NCBI GenBank assembly: GCA_963740215.1 | Contig: CAVUDJ010000015.1 | Location: forward strand, 620,001-684,000 | Source of the DNA: CAVVAL01 sp963740215 | GTDB taxonomy: Bacteria; Actinomycetota; Actinomycetes; Mycobacteriales; Cryptosporangiaceae | Reading direction: 5' to 3' | Length of the DNA stretch: 64,000 nucleotides | Shown here: positions 1 to 7,931 of the stretch, one piece after another | Layout: each line of letters starts with the position of its first letter | How positions within the stretch are numbered: the first letter of the stretch is position 1 | Translations under genes and position numbers: made by a program | Notes under the pieces: generated by a model | The model's input: only the letters and a program-made list of their open reading frames with translations | Told to the model about the DNA's origin: nothing | Database searches by the model: none

Positions 1-579
1 CAGACTGAGACGGCGGGCAACTTCTGTCCACATTGCGGCATGGCTTACGGGAACCGGTCGCGGTCGCGTGGCGCCAGGGTCAAGGAGTTCGCACGGTCGA
101 AGGCGGGAAAGCGCGTAGCGCTTGGGGTCATCCTTGCGCTTGTCCTAGCCGGCGTAGGCACCGGAGTCGGATTGAAGATCCGGCACGACAACGAAGTCCG
201 AGCTGAGCAAGTCGCCGCGGCGAAAGAGAACAAGCTCAAGGAGGACACCGCGCGCGCCGAAGCAGCTGCAGCCGCCGCGAAGCAGGAGGCGGACGAGGAG
301 GAGCGACGCAGTCGCCGGGACGCGATCAAAGAATTGGAAGCCTCCATTGTCAAGGACGCCAAGGCAAGGGTCACCGCAAAGGAGCTGACGGGTCCAATTC
401 TTAGCGCGTCATGCAACCCTCTAGGAGGCGGCTCGACGGATGATCTCACCGCCCTCACGACGACCTTCGAGTGCATCGCCGTTAACAAGGTTGAGCCTGA
501 CGGTCAATCCTCGGGTTACGTCTTTTCGGCGACCATCAACTGGAACGAGGGCAACTACACCTGGCACCTTGGCCGGTAA
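1..579 (+). CDS. Zinc-ribbon, single-TM, coiled-coil protein (5' truncated by window edge)
   Basis: The frame is open from base 1, and the residues before the first Met (position 40) read FCPHCG, the second half of a CxxC zinc ribbon, so the true start lies outside the window. After a basic stretch there is one hydrophobic segment (VALGVILALVLAGVGTGVG), then an Ala/Glu/Lys-rich heptad-like coiled coil, then a small extracytoplasmic domain with two cysteines (SASCNP and FECIAV) that could form a disulfide. The layout predicts a cytoplasmic zinc ribbon, one membrane pass and an exported C-terminal domain. This arrangement is common among uncharacterised actinobacterial proteins. No function is assigned. 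Confidence 0.75.
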   Translation, partial: QTETAGNFCPHCGMAYGNRSRSRGARVKEFARSKAGKRVALGVILALVLAGVGTGVGLKIRHDNEVRAEQVAAAKENKLKEDTARAEAAAAAAKQEADEEERRSRRDAIKELEASIVKDAKARVTAKELTGPILSASCNPLGGGSTDDLTALTTTFECIAVNKVEPDGQSSGYVFSATINWNEGNYTWHLGR

Positions 580-690
580 GGGAAGCACGTCATTGCATCT
601 CGCTGATCCGCATGTCCGCTCAGTTACGGCCAGTGCGACTCAACTGGGGCAACTCCCGTCAGCCAGGGAGCTGCCCCATCGAACCGCAGA

Positions 691-1014
691 CTAGCTACAC
701 AGGACGTTGCTCACTGCTGTCGTTCTCGGTCGCTCCCAAAGCAGACCTCCGAGTTGGCTCGCGATTGCGTACCGGATCTCATCGGGGATGTGTTGGTACC
801 GGGTCGTCATCGACGCCTGAGACCAGCCCATGACGCCCATCACCGCCCGCGTCGCGACGTTGAGCACGAGAAGAATCGTTGCAGCGGTGTGCCGAGCGTC
901 GTGCAGCCTGGCCTCGCGTACGTCAGCCTCAGTAAGCAGCGCCTTCCAATCGCTGTAATCGGCCCGCGGATCCGTAGCCTTGCCGTTCGGCTGCGCGAAG
1001 ACCCTACCGGAAAA
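691..1014 (-). pseudogene. C-terminal remnant of a tyrosine recombinase (phage/AICE-type integrase)
   Basis: The minus strand reads, without interruption, a typical actinobacterial integrase C-terminus: VFAQPNGKATDPRADY, then LHDARHTAATIL (box with His-x-x-Arg), MGWSQASMTTRYQH (catalytic Tyr) and an exposed tail ending at the TAG at 691-693. An in-frame stop at 1015-1017 closes the frame upstream. The N-terminal SAM-like domain and the first catalytic Arg are missing, so this is about a quarter of a usual ~400-residue integrase. It is a relic of an integrated element. The family is clear; the former att specificity cannot be read from it. Confidence 0.8.
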
Positions 1015-1336
1015 TCATGGCTAGCTGCGCTATCGCTCCAATGAGCGCGGCGAGAGCGAGCAGAATAGACGAGACGACAGGTCCGAGCACCAGCAGCGGG
1101 CTTCGTCCTGTCCTCGGCGCTCGGCGCAGGCTTCTTGTCGGGCTCGTACGTTGGTTGAAGTACCTACAGCCGGAGACTCTTCGGTACATCATCTGGTCTG
1201 ATGATGAAAGTCCCGACGGTGGAGCTGAGTAGGCCCGCCAATCCGCTGGCTCGCCAAGAACAAGCCGACACCCGGTGGAACCTATGGCGCCATAAAGTAG
1301 ATGCACACCCAATCGTTAGTAAGAGGATCAAACACC
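1015..1336. other. Gene-poor stretch between integrase stump and small ORF
   Basis: No convincing gene. A minus-strand frame ending at 1004 encodes a hydrophobic tail (VVSSILLALAALIGAIAQLA) that could be a small membrane protein, but codon use breaks up upstream of it and no ribosome-binding site or clean start is visible. It may be decayed sequence of the same element as the integrase stump. Confidence 0.3.
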
Positions 1337-1579
1337 TCAGTTATACATTCGCCAGGTGCCTAGAGTGTCGCCGCCACCGCCGGGGGTTATTGTGACGGTT
1401 CCTCCAGTCCCAATCCTGAGTTCAGCTCGACTTTTGACGTCAGCGCCGAGCATCTCGGCGATGCGAGCGTGATTGTGAATCGCGTATCCGCTACTGACGT
1501 CGCGATACTCCTGAAAGACCCGGCCGAGGGCGGCGAAGAATGCGTCACGGTCGGCGTTGCCTCCGACATTATCTGACAT
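1337..1579 (-). CDS. Small hypothetical protein (80 aa)
   Basis: An 80-residue frame starts at ATG 1577-1579 after a GAAGGGAAG Shine-Dalgarno-like stretch. It begins MSDNVGGNADRDAFFAALG, has an amphipathic helical N-terminal half, and ends in a glycine/threonine-rich tail (GTGGTVTITPGGGGD). No known domain was recognised. It sits between the integrase remnant and the IS1380 element and is probably accessory cargo. The start was chosen over upstream in-frame Met codons because of the ribosome-binding site. Confidence 0.45.
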   Translation of the reverse strand: MSDNVGGNADRDAFFAALGRVFQEYRDVSSGYAIHNHARIAEMLGADVKSRAELRIGTGGTVTITPGGGGDTLGTWRMYN

Positions 1580-1802
1580 CTGTTCTTCCCTTCGTGTGGT
1601 CCTGTGTGGGCAACATCCAGAGGAAGCCCAATCACCAGCGCTAGCGTCCTTAATATCGGCGCAGGATGTTTGGCCGGCCGGTGAGTGACCAACTGGGTGA
1701 CAACCGGTGGCCTGGTGGGGCGGACCGTCCCGGATGTCCACGGACATGGCTCCTAGCCCGGACTCTTCATGAGAGCGACGGGTCGGATTGTCGTGTGTAG
1801 AC

Positions 1803-1873
1803 GGAAAGTGCCTCTGTGCTGGGAGGATAGGGCTTGTCTAGGGTCCTGATCCGCCGCACGAGAGGCACTTTCC
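1803..1873 (+). promoter_or_regulatory. Fold-back hairpin around the transposase start
   Basis: GGAAAGTGCCTCT (1803-1815) is repeated in perfect inverse at 1861-1873 (AGAGGCACTTTCC). The GGGAGG ribosome-binding site (1821-1826) and the TTG start (1834) lie in the loop. A transcript entering from outside the element could fold here and limit translation, as known for some other insertion sequences. That role is inference. Confidence 0.55.
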
Positions 1874-3285
1874 GCGTGCAGACTACCGGGGCGCGTCCGA
1901 GGATTGTGGTCTCCGCCGACGGTGCCGGCGTGGTGTCGCACGCCGGGTCGCGGCTGCTGGCCGATCTCGCGGACCGAACGACGCTGGCCGGGCAGCTGTC
2001 CGACGCGCTGGCCTTGTTACGGCGGCCGCGGGCCGTTCACGATCCGGGCCGGGTGTTGACAGACCTGGCGGTGAGCATCGCAGACGGCGCCGAGTGCATC
2101 TCCGACATCGCGGTGCTCGGCGACCAGAGCGCGTTGTTCGGCCCGGTCGCGTCGGACTCGACCGTGTGGCGGCTGCTGGACCAACTCGACACCGACCAGC
2201 TCGCGGCGGTCGCCGGGGCCCGGGCGGCGGCCCGGGAAGTCGTCTGGGCGCAGCGCGCCGAGGCCACCGGCGCGGCGTATCCGCCGGCCCGGGCGGCCGG
2301 GCATGACCTGGTCGGGCTGGTGATCGACCTGGACGCCACGATCCTGGTCTGCCACAGCGAGAAACAAGCCGCCGCGCCGACGTTCAAGGGCACGTTCGGC
2401 TATCACCCGATGCGGGCCTACCTGGACAATACCGGCGAAGCGTTGGCCGGGCTGCTGCGGCCGGGCAACGCGGGGGCGAACACCGCCGCCGACCACATCA
2501 CCGTCCTCGACGCCGCCCTGACCCAGATCCCGGACGAGTACCGGCACGGCACGCCGATCCTGATCCGCACCGATGGCGCCGGGTGCTCCAAGGCGTTCCT
2601 CACCCACATCCGCGCGCTTCGCGAGCACGCCGTGGCCAGCGAGTTCTCCGTCGGGTGGGCCATCACCGAACGGGAACGCGCCGCTATCACCGCCGTGCCC
2701 GAACACATCTGGACCGCGGCGATCGACACCGACGGAGAAACCCGTGACCACGCGGCGGTCGCCGAGATCACCGACCTGCTAGGCGCCGGCACCCTGGCCG
2801 ACCACCCGACCGGCACCCGGATCATCGTGCGCCGCGAACGTCCCCACCCCGGCGCCCAGCTGTCGCTGTTCGAAGAGGCCGACGGGTGGCGCTACACCGC
2901 GTTCGCCACCGACACCGGCGTCGGGCAACCCGCCTTCCTCGACGCCCGGCACCGCGCCCACGCCCGGGTCGAGGACCGAATCCGGACCGGCAAAGACACC
3001 GGACTCGGCCGGTTCCCCTCCCGCGACCTGGCGATCAACACCGCCTGGCTCACCGCCGCCATGATCGCCGCCGACCTGATCGCCTGGACCCAAACCCTGC
3101 TCCTGCACGGCGACCTCGCCCGCGCCGAACCCAAGAAGCTGCGCTACCGGCTCCTCCACGCGGCCGCCCGGCTCACCCGCGGCGGACGCCAACTCCGGCT
3201 CCGCATCGACCAGCACTGGCCCTGGGCAGGCGACCTGACCACCGCGTTCACCCGACTCGCCAGACTTCCCGTCCCGGCCACCTGA
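1834..3285 (+). CDS. IS1380-family transposase
   Basis: A 483-residue DDE transposase. It starts at TTG 1834, seven bases after GGGAGG. Family features seen are the N-terminal RPRIVVSADGAGVVSHAG segment, the first catalytic Asp in LVGLVIDLDATILV, the second in LIRTDGAGCSKAF, and the C-terminal FPSRDLAINTAWLTAAMIA block typical of the family. It is full length for IS1380 members, with no frameshift. It is flanked by the inverted repeats of the same element, so the IS may still be mobile. It interrupts sequence between an integrase relic and a tRNA-Arg fragment. Confidence 0.92.
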   Translation: MSRVLIRRTRGTFRVQTTGARPRIVVSADGAGVVSHAGSRLLADLADRTTLAGQLSDALALLRRPRAVHDPGRVLTDLAVSIADGAECISDIAVLGDQSALFGPVASDSTVWRLLDQLDTDQLAAVAGARAAAREVVWAQRAEATGAAYPPARAAGHDLVGLVIDLDATILVCHSEKQAAAPTFKGTFGYHPMRAYLDNTGEALAGLLRPGNAGANTAADHITVLDAALTQIPDEYRHGTPILIRTDGAGCSKAFLTHIRALREHAVASEFSVGWAITERERAAITAVPEHIWTAAIDTDGETRDHAAVAEITDLLGAGTLADHPTGTRIIVRRERPHPGAQLSLFEEADGWRYTAFATDTGVGQPAFLDARHRAHARVEDRIRTGKDTGLGRFPSRDLAINTAWLTAAMIAADLIAWTQTLLLHGDLARAEPKKLRYRLLHAAARLTRGGRQLRLRIDQHWPWAGDLTTAFTRLARLPVPAT

Positions 3286-3467
3286 CCCACCACACCCGAC
3301 CCGACGAACACCCCGGAGAACCCGGCACCGCACAGGCCGGGCGAACCACCATGACCGGAACCGGACAGAGCCGGACAACCACTCGGCGCGACTCAGCGAT
3401 CAACCACATGAATGACCGGGGCTAGCCGCATCGGCAGGCTGCGGCCCAGCGAATCACTCCGGAAGTG

Positions 3468-3511
3468 CCTACGGATCAAGAGGTCGCAGGTTCGAGTCCT
3501 GCCGAGCGCAC
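3468..3511 (+). other. tRNA-Arg(ACG) 3' half (att-type remnant)
   Basis: CCTACGGATCAAG reads as the anticodon loop (ACG) and 3' stem. It is followed by a T-arm GCAGGTTCGAGTCCTGC and an acceptor 3' strand CGAGCGC. No D-arm or 5' acceptor strand precedes it; the IS right end lies about 45 bp upstream. A 3' half followed by a terminator is what remains at the distal end when an integrative element inserts into a tRNA gene. Confidence 0.65.
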
Positions 3512-3529
3512 GTCTGGTTGAGACAGGTC

Positions 3530-3562
3530 AGAGGCCCCGCAGCCCCACGGCGCGGGGCCTCT
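3530..3562 (+). terminator. Hairpin terminator downstream of the tRNA-Arg fragment
   Basis: Perfect 11-bp arms AGAGGCCCCGC / GCGGGGCCTCT with an 11-nt loop, 19 bp after the tRNA fragment. This is the usual position of a tRNA transcription terminator. Confidence 0.7.
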
Positions 3563-3716
3563 GCTCTGCCCCCCCAGGGTAAGGGACGCACTGCAGCGCC
3601 ACCCACGGCAAATACAGGGGCACGGAAAATACGCGGAAAAGTTTCGCCAGCGCACTGGGCGTGCGGCACTTCGCCGCTGGTCAGAGGCACGGCGCGTACC
3701 AGTGAAGCCTTTCTCT

Positions 3717-3758
3717 CCTAAAGCGGGTGTCGCAGGTTCGAATCCTGCCGAGGGCACA
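3717..3758 (+). repeat. tRNA-Arg(CCU)-like 3' half, att-like repeat copy 1
   Basis: This 42-bp segment (CCTAAAGCGG ... GCCGAGGGCACA) is identical to 5936-5977. It contains a perfect T-arm GCAGGTTCGAATCCTGC and the acceptor strand CGAGGGC. The preceding bases (TGAAGCC...CT) do not form a proper anticodon stem and no 5' half is present. It is an attachment-site scar, not a functional tRNA. Confidence 0.7.
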
Positions 3759-4017
3759 GCGTATGACCTGCACAAACGAGGCCCTTGACCAGCCAAAAGG
3801 CGGTCGGAGCCTCAGTCGTGTGTCCGGTTGTGTCCGGCTGTCACCGGCCCTCGGCCACGAAGGGTCCATGCCGTGAGTGTTCCGGTGCTCGGCGATGCCT
3901 TCCAACGTTTCTCCAACAGCGGCGGCCTAGGTTCGGCTGGGTGGTACTCGCGCTTTCGGCGACAGAGAAGGGAGACCGATCATGTTCCGATCGCGACGTC
4001 AACCAAGGAGGAACGCC

Positions 4018-4566
4018 ATGCACCGGGGCCTTAGGCGACGTCTTCTGCATATTGCGGCGACGCTGCTGGCCGTCGCCGCTGCCGCCACGATCGGTCCGGC
4101 GCCGGCCAGCGCGCAGGCGACGATCGGCGGTCCGGTCGCCCCGAGCGCCAGCGCGTCGGCGGCGGCCCGCATCTGCTACGTGGCGAATCTCCGCGGCCGC
4201 GGCTGGCAGGAATGGGTCTGCAACGGCGACATCGCCGGCTCGACCGGTCAGAGGATCGCGGTGGAGACGATGCAGTTCCAGGTGTACGGCATCGGCCGGC
4301 TCTGCGTTACCGGGTACGTACAGGGCTTCGGCTGGCAGAACCAGCGGTGCGGCGGCGACGGCGAGGTCCTCCAGATCGGTACGGTCGGGCAGGGGCTGCA
4401 GCTCGAAGGCCTCACCTTGTGGGTTGAGCCGACCGTCGTGCTCTGCGGCAAATTCCATTGGCAGGACATTGGCTGGACGGGAACCCACTGCACCAAGAAC
4501 GGCTCGGGGCTCGGCTGGGCCCACTCCGGCAGGCGGCTGGAAGCGGTCGCTTTCTGGCTGTCCTGA
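4018..4566 (+). CDS. Secreted protein with three ChW (GW-motif) repeats
   Basis: A 182-residue exported protein. The start at ATG 4018 follows a strong AAGGAGG (4005-4011); an upstream in-frame Met at 3982 lacks one. The Arg-rich n-region, hydrophobic core LLHIAATLLAVAAAA and ASA-QA site form a Sec signal peptide. The mature part is three repeats of about 45 residues resembling the clostridial ChW module: GRGWQEWVCNGDIAGSTG, GFGWQNQRCGGDG, then DIGWTGTHC with the module-ending SGRRLEAVAFWL. Each repeat also has a paired cysteine on both sides of the Gly-Trp. ChW repeats are thought to mediate binding at the cell surface; here the ligand is unknown. It lies inside the 2.2-kb island between tRNA-Arg repeats and is convergent with the next gene. 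Confidence 0.8.
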   Translation: MHRGLRRRLLHIAATLLAVAAAATIGPAPASAQATIGGPVAPSASASAAARICYVANLRGRGWQEWVCNGDIAGSTGQRIAVETMQFQVYGIGRLCVTGYVQGFGWQNQRCGGDGEVLQIGTVGQGLQLEGLTLWVEPTVVLCGKFHWQDIGWTGTHCTKNGSGLGWAHSGRRLEAVAFWLS

Positions 4567-4616
4567 GCAGCCGCGGTCGCGTCAGGACACCCTGATGCTC
4601 GTCTCTTCCGGGGAGA

Positions 4617-5468
4617 TCAGCGAGCCTGGCGCGCGAACTCGCCTTCGAGCGCGCGGAGCTTTCGCCGCTGGCCTGCCGCGATCCAGATCATCACCGTCAC
4701 GATGAAGAGAACCAGCCCCACGCCGAGCAGGCTCATGCCGCGGAGGTTCTCGGGCTCGTCGACGCCGCCCGTGCGCGGCCAGCCCAGGACAGTGACGTCG
4801 ACGCGTTCGCCCGGCTCCCGGTCACCGCAGACTGCGTAGCCGTGGCCGCCGCTCCACGCGACCTCGCAGAGGTACCCGGGGCCGCGGTTCTCCACGACCT
4901 CCGCGCCGACCTGCTGGGCGCCGAGCAGGGGAACCAGGAAGAACAGCTGCCAGACCGCGCCGATCACCAGCATCGTCAGCACCGTCATCGAGACTCGGTG
5001 CTGGACCCAGCGCAGCGGAGTGACCGCCAGGCCGGCCTCGGCCGCGGTCAGCTTGGTAAGGCGGCGGGACACGAACGCCGCGTCACGCCTGTCGACCAGG
5101 GCGAGCTGGAACACGTGCCCCCGCGCGTCGACGTAGGTGGCCAGCGCGTCGCCGTCGGCGAACGGGGGCAGGCTGTCCGTCTCGCGATCGCCGACGCCGA
5201 CCGAGCGCACGGTGGCGCCGTCCAGCTTCACCGACGGGCCCCAGCCGCCGCGGGGCCTGAAGGTGCCGGTGGCCGTGTCGAGCAGGCCGCTCCGCCAGAA
5301 ACCCGGGTACCTCAGCGTGGCGCCGCGGAGCCGTACCGGGACCGGCTTGGCCTGGCCGCGCTTGGCGGCGAGGCGCCGTCGGCCGGCGGCTCGCACTCGG
5401 GACCTCGCCACCAGGGCGAAGACGAGCGTGAACGCCAGCAGCGTGATTGGCTTTGCGAGATACTCCAC
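4617..5468 (-). CDS. Hypothetical membrane protein with three TM segments
   Basis: A 283-residue protein starting at GTG 5468, six bases after GGAGGA (5475-5480 on the complement). TM1 is near residues 7-21, TM2 near 160-183 (MTVLTMLVIGAVWQLFFLV) and TM3 near 240-262. A basic cytoplasmic-type stretch follows TM1, and a ~120-residue soluble domain separates TM1 and TM2. A shorter exported loop with two Cys (YLCEVAW and YAVCGD) lies between TM2 and TM3. No family was recognised. It is convergent with the ChW protein gene, 50 bp away, in the same island. Confidence 0.75.
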   Translation of the reverse strand: MEYLAKPITLLAFTLVFALVARSRVRAAGRRRLAAKRGQAKPVPVRLRGATLRYPGFWRSGLLDTATGTFRPRGGWGPSVKLDGATVRSVGVGDRETDSLPPFADGDALATYVDARGHVFQLALVDRRDAAFVSRRLTKLTAAEAGLAVTPLRWVQHRVSMTVLTMLVIGAVWQLFFLVPLLGAQQVGAEVVENRGPGYLCEVAWSGGHGYAVCGDREPGERVDVTVLGWPRTGGVDEPENLRGMSLLGVGLVLFIVTVMIWIAAGQRRKLRALEGEFARQAR

Positions 5469-5935
5469 CTGTGCTCCTCCTGTGGCCCGGCCCAGGGTAG
5501 GGCTGGCCCACCACGTTGCAGGTGCGCGCAATCCAGCGGCGTGACCATCACTAAGGGTTGCTGTGCGGCATAAAGAATCGCTGGAAGGCAAGGTCGCCCT
5601 CGTGGCTGCGGAGGCACCGACCGCGGAGGACACCGCAGCCTGTACTGCTGGGACCGCGGCTGCGACGTGTTCCTGCCGCCGCACCAACAGCAGCACGGGC
5701 CGTGGCTCCTGGGCACCCCCCGAGCCACGGCCCGTGCCCTGGTACCCGCCGGCACAGCCCGTCTCCGGCGCGTAGAGACCCAGCCTCGCGGAGGCGTGTG
5801 TCCGATTCGAGCTTGCCGCCGTACGCTGCCCGAGCGCATCGTGCCAAATACGTGCGCATCTCCGCTGAGCGAGTGCGGCATCGGAGACGAACATGCAGGT
5901 CAGGGGCGTACGGCCGGCCGCTGAAGCTTTCCTCG
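5469..5935. other. Intergenic sequence of the mini-island
   Basis: No gene is supported here. Several frames on both strands are open, but they have no ribosome-binding site, no domain and no consistent codon bias. The one clear structure is the hairpin at 5693-5737. Confidence 0.4.
5693..5737. terminator. Strong hairpin, probable terminator
   Basis: Perfect 16-bp arms GCACGGGCCGTGGCTC / GAGCCACGGCCCGTGC with a 13-nt loop in a gene-free stretch. There is no T-run on either side. It may insulate the membrane-protein gene from upstream transcription. Confidence 0.5.
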
Positions 5936-5977
5936 CCTAAAGCGGGTGTCGCAGGTTCGAATCCTGCCGAGGGCACA
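5936..5977 (+). repeat. tRNA-Arg(CCU)-like 3' half, att-like repeat copy 2
   Basis: Identical over 42 bp to 3717-3758 and likewise preceded by a TGAAGC...TTTC stretch without a tRNA 5' half. Together the two copies delimit 2.2 kb. Antisense reading of these scars gives spurious peptides that are often misannotated. Confidence 0.7.
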
Positions 5978-6114
5978 ACCTCTGACCAGCAGCGATGCGG
6001 CGCCGACTAATCGACCAGAGCAGCTTGGGAACGGGTCTGGGAACGGCGCCTCGCATAATTCACGCCATGCCTCCGCCGGTCCGGCACCGCGCTGAGCGCG
6101 GCCCACGTCAACGA

Positions 6115-6344
6115 CCACCTGATGCTGTCCGCCCTGCTGGACCAGGTTCACCCGCCGCCGCATCACCGCCTACACCCCGCGGCGCGGCACCCGCGACGAC
6201 GTGACTCCAATCCGCTGGCAGACCCTCGCCCTGCTCCACCAGTCCAGACGGCTCGCGACCCGATGAGAGCGCCGCACTGACATCCATCGCGGCTTCCTCA
6301 CCCTCAGAGCCGCCCTGATCTGCTGGCGCCGACTCCCCAACTGA
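6115..6344 (+). pseudogene. Decayed C-terminus of an IS5-type transposase
   Basis: The plus frame ending at TGA 6342-6344 reads WQTLALLHQSRRLATR, a stop codon (6264-6266) where IS5 transposases have Tyr, then ERRTDIHRGFLTLRAALIC and WRRLPN. This matches the usual IS5/ISL2-type ending (R-Y-E-R-R-x-D-I-H...LICWRR). Upstream the sequence (RGTRDDVTPIR) only vaguely recalls the family, and no N-terminal DDE core or inverted repeats remain. It is a relic only. Confidence 0.55.
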
Positions 6345-6668
6345 ACATGCTAGGGGCTCTAAGGGAGACGGTCGCGGCACTCCTCGCCCCGGCGACGACC
6401 GTGTCGTCCGCCTCGACATCTGACCTAGGCCCAGGCTCCCCTCACCGCGGGTGCAGACGATGAGGGAACCCACACACGCCGGCGGCACGCCCGCATTTAG
6501 GCACCGGCACGCTGCTGACCCTTGCCGCTGCCCGGAGGTTCTGCGGTCGTGCCCCAACGCGCACGCCAACCACTCATACCCACCCGTACCGGACTGGACG
6601 ACGCCCAGCCCGGGCTACCGTCCGAACACGGAGCGAGAGGAGTCCGACATACGAGGGGCTGGTTGACG

Positions 6669-7931
6669 ATGGCGACACGAAATCGCGGGGTGACCGCGGT
6701 GACGGCGGCACTGGCAGCGTCGATCGCGGTGCTGATCGCCGGATCACCAGTCCACGGCGACCCCAGCCCACGGTTGCCCCAGGTGAGCCCCCCGCTAATC
6801 GCGGAGCGGAACTTGTCGCCGAACCCGAACCCTTCGCCGTCGGAGTCGCCGTCACCGTCACCGTCGGCGTCGGCGTCGGCGTCACCAAGCGAGAGCGCGT
6901 CGCCGAGCAGCTCACCGACGGCGAGCGCGAGCGGCTCCCCCTCACCGTCGCCGTCGGAACCCTCTGAGCCGCCGCCGGCTGAGAGCGCGTTCCCTCAGCT
7001 GCCGTTCGACCCGGTGACATCACAGGCCGCGGCTGACGCCCAGGCCCTGTTCGCAGCGATGACGCAGACGCAGGCCGTGCGCAACGAGCTCGTGAAAAGT
7101 GACGCCGCCATGCTCGCTCAGCGGCGCGAACTGGCCGGCACCGAGGTGCGGCTGGGAGCGGCACGGAGCCGCAGCGACGAGCTGTCGGTCATGATCGGGC
7201 AGGTGGCGCGCGAGCTCTATACCGATCGCAGCACGGACGCGCCGCTGGGTGGCGACGGGCTATTCAGCTCGCGACGGCTGCTGAAGTCGATCGGGGCCAG
7301 GCAGCCGGCGCACGCCGACTTCGACACGTACCAGCAGGTCAGCCGCGAGGTGGGGCGCCTGGAGGCGGCCAGCGGGGCCGCGGGGGCGGAGCTGGCGCGC
7401 CTCACCGCGGAGGCGACCCGGCTGCGCGCCGCGCTCGCCGAGCACGAGGCGGCTGCCGCCGCGCTCCAGGAGCGCGTGAACCTGGTCGCCGACACAACGG
7501 TCCAATCCGACGAGCCGCTGGTCGCCTTCACCGGCGGTCGCCTACAGCGCCCGGTGCCCGGGCGGCTGTCCAGCAACTTCGGCAGCAGGTTCGACCCGTA
7601 CTACAAGGTCTGGCAACTGCACGCCGGTGCCGACATCGCCGCCCCGGCAGGCACGCCCATCCGGGCCGCCGCTCAGGGGCGGGTGCTGCGCGCCGGGTGG
7701 AACGGCGGCTACGGCAACTACACCTGCCTGGAACACGGCATCGTCGCCGAGCAACGCCTCCTGACCTGCTATGCCCACCAGAGCCAGATCCTCGTGACAG
7801 CAGGCGACGTCGTTGGCCCCGGTCAGCCGATCGGCCTGGTCGGCTCGACCGGAGCCTCCACCGGCCCGCACCTGCACTTCGAGGTGCGGCTCGGTGGCCG
7901 CCCCGTCGACCCGCTGCCGTGGCTGCAATGA
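6669..7931 (+). CDS. Secreted M23 (LytM-type) peptidoglycan endopeptidase
   Basis: A 420-residue exported protein. The N-terminal hydrophobic segment (VTAALAASIAVLIAG) acts as signal peptide. A long Ser/Pro/Ala linker follows (about residues 50-105), then a coiled coil (~120-290) rich in Ala, Glu and Arg like other cell-wall hydrolases that need an activator. The M23 domain spans ~300-420, with the zinc motif HAGADIAA (His and Asp) and HLHFEV near the C-terminus. It should cut peptide cross-links of peptidoglycan outside the membrane. The start was chosen at the Met directly before the signal peptide; the ribosome-binding site (GAGGGG) is weak. It stands alone between intergenic stretches. 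Confidence 0.88.
   Translation: MATRNRGVTAVTAALAASIAVLIAGSPVHGDPSPRLPQVSPPLIAERNLSPNPNPSPSESPSPSPSASASASPSESASPSSSPTASASGSPSPSPSEPSEPPPAESAFPQLPFDPVTSQAAADAQALFAAMTQTQAVRNELVKSDAAMLAQRRELAGTEVRLGAARSRSDELSVMIGQVARELYTDRSTDAPLGGDGLFSSRRLLKSIGARQPAHADFDTYQQVSREVGRLEAASGAAGAELARLTAEATRLRAALAEHEAAAAALQERVNLVADTTVQSDEPLVAFTGGRLQRPVPGRLSSNFGSRFDPYYKVWQLHAGADIAAPAGTPIRAAAQGRVLRAGWNGGYGNYTCLEHGIVAEQRLLTCYAHQSQILVTAGDVVGPGQPIGLVGSTGASTGPHLHFEVRLGGRPVDPLPWLQ

Larger units (their letters stand above)
1757..3421 (+). mobile_element. IS1380-family insertion sequence, complete, 1665 bp
   Basis: The element is bounded by imperfect terminal inverted repeats: left CCCGGACTCTTCATGA (1757-1772) and right, on the other strand, CCCCGGTCATTCATGT (3406-3421), which match at 10 of the first 15 positions. 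It is flanked by a 4-bp direct duplication CTAG at 1753-1756 and 3422-3425. The IS1380 family characteristically makes 4-bp duplications and is about 1.65-1.7 kb, so length, ends and transposase agree. The element looks intact. Confidence 0.85.

Noticed and set aside
1004..1312. Small membrane protein on the minus strand
   Set aside because: Only the last ~30 residues look like protein; start, ribosome-binding site and upstream codon use are not convincing.
3476..3905. Minus-strand frames over the tRNA fragments (e.g. ALGRIRTCDTRFRR, PSAGFEPATPAL)
   Set aside because: They are antisense translations of tRNA 3' halves; similar spurious peptides are common in databases. The same holds at 5551-6166.
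3468..5977. Functional tRNA-Arg genes
   Set aside because: All three tRNA-like segments lack the 5' acceptor strand, D-arm and a proper anticodon stem.
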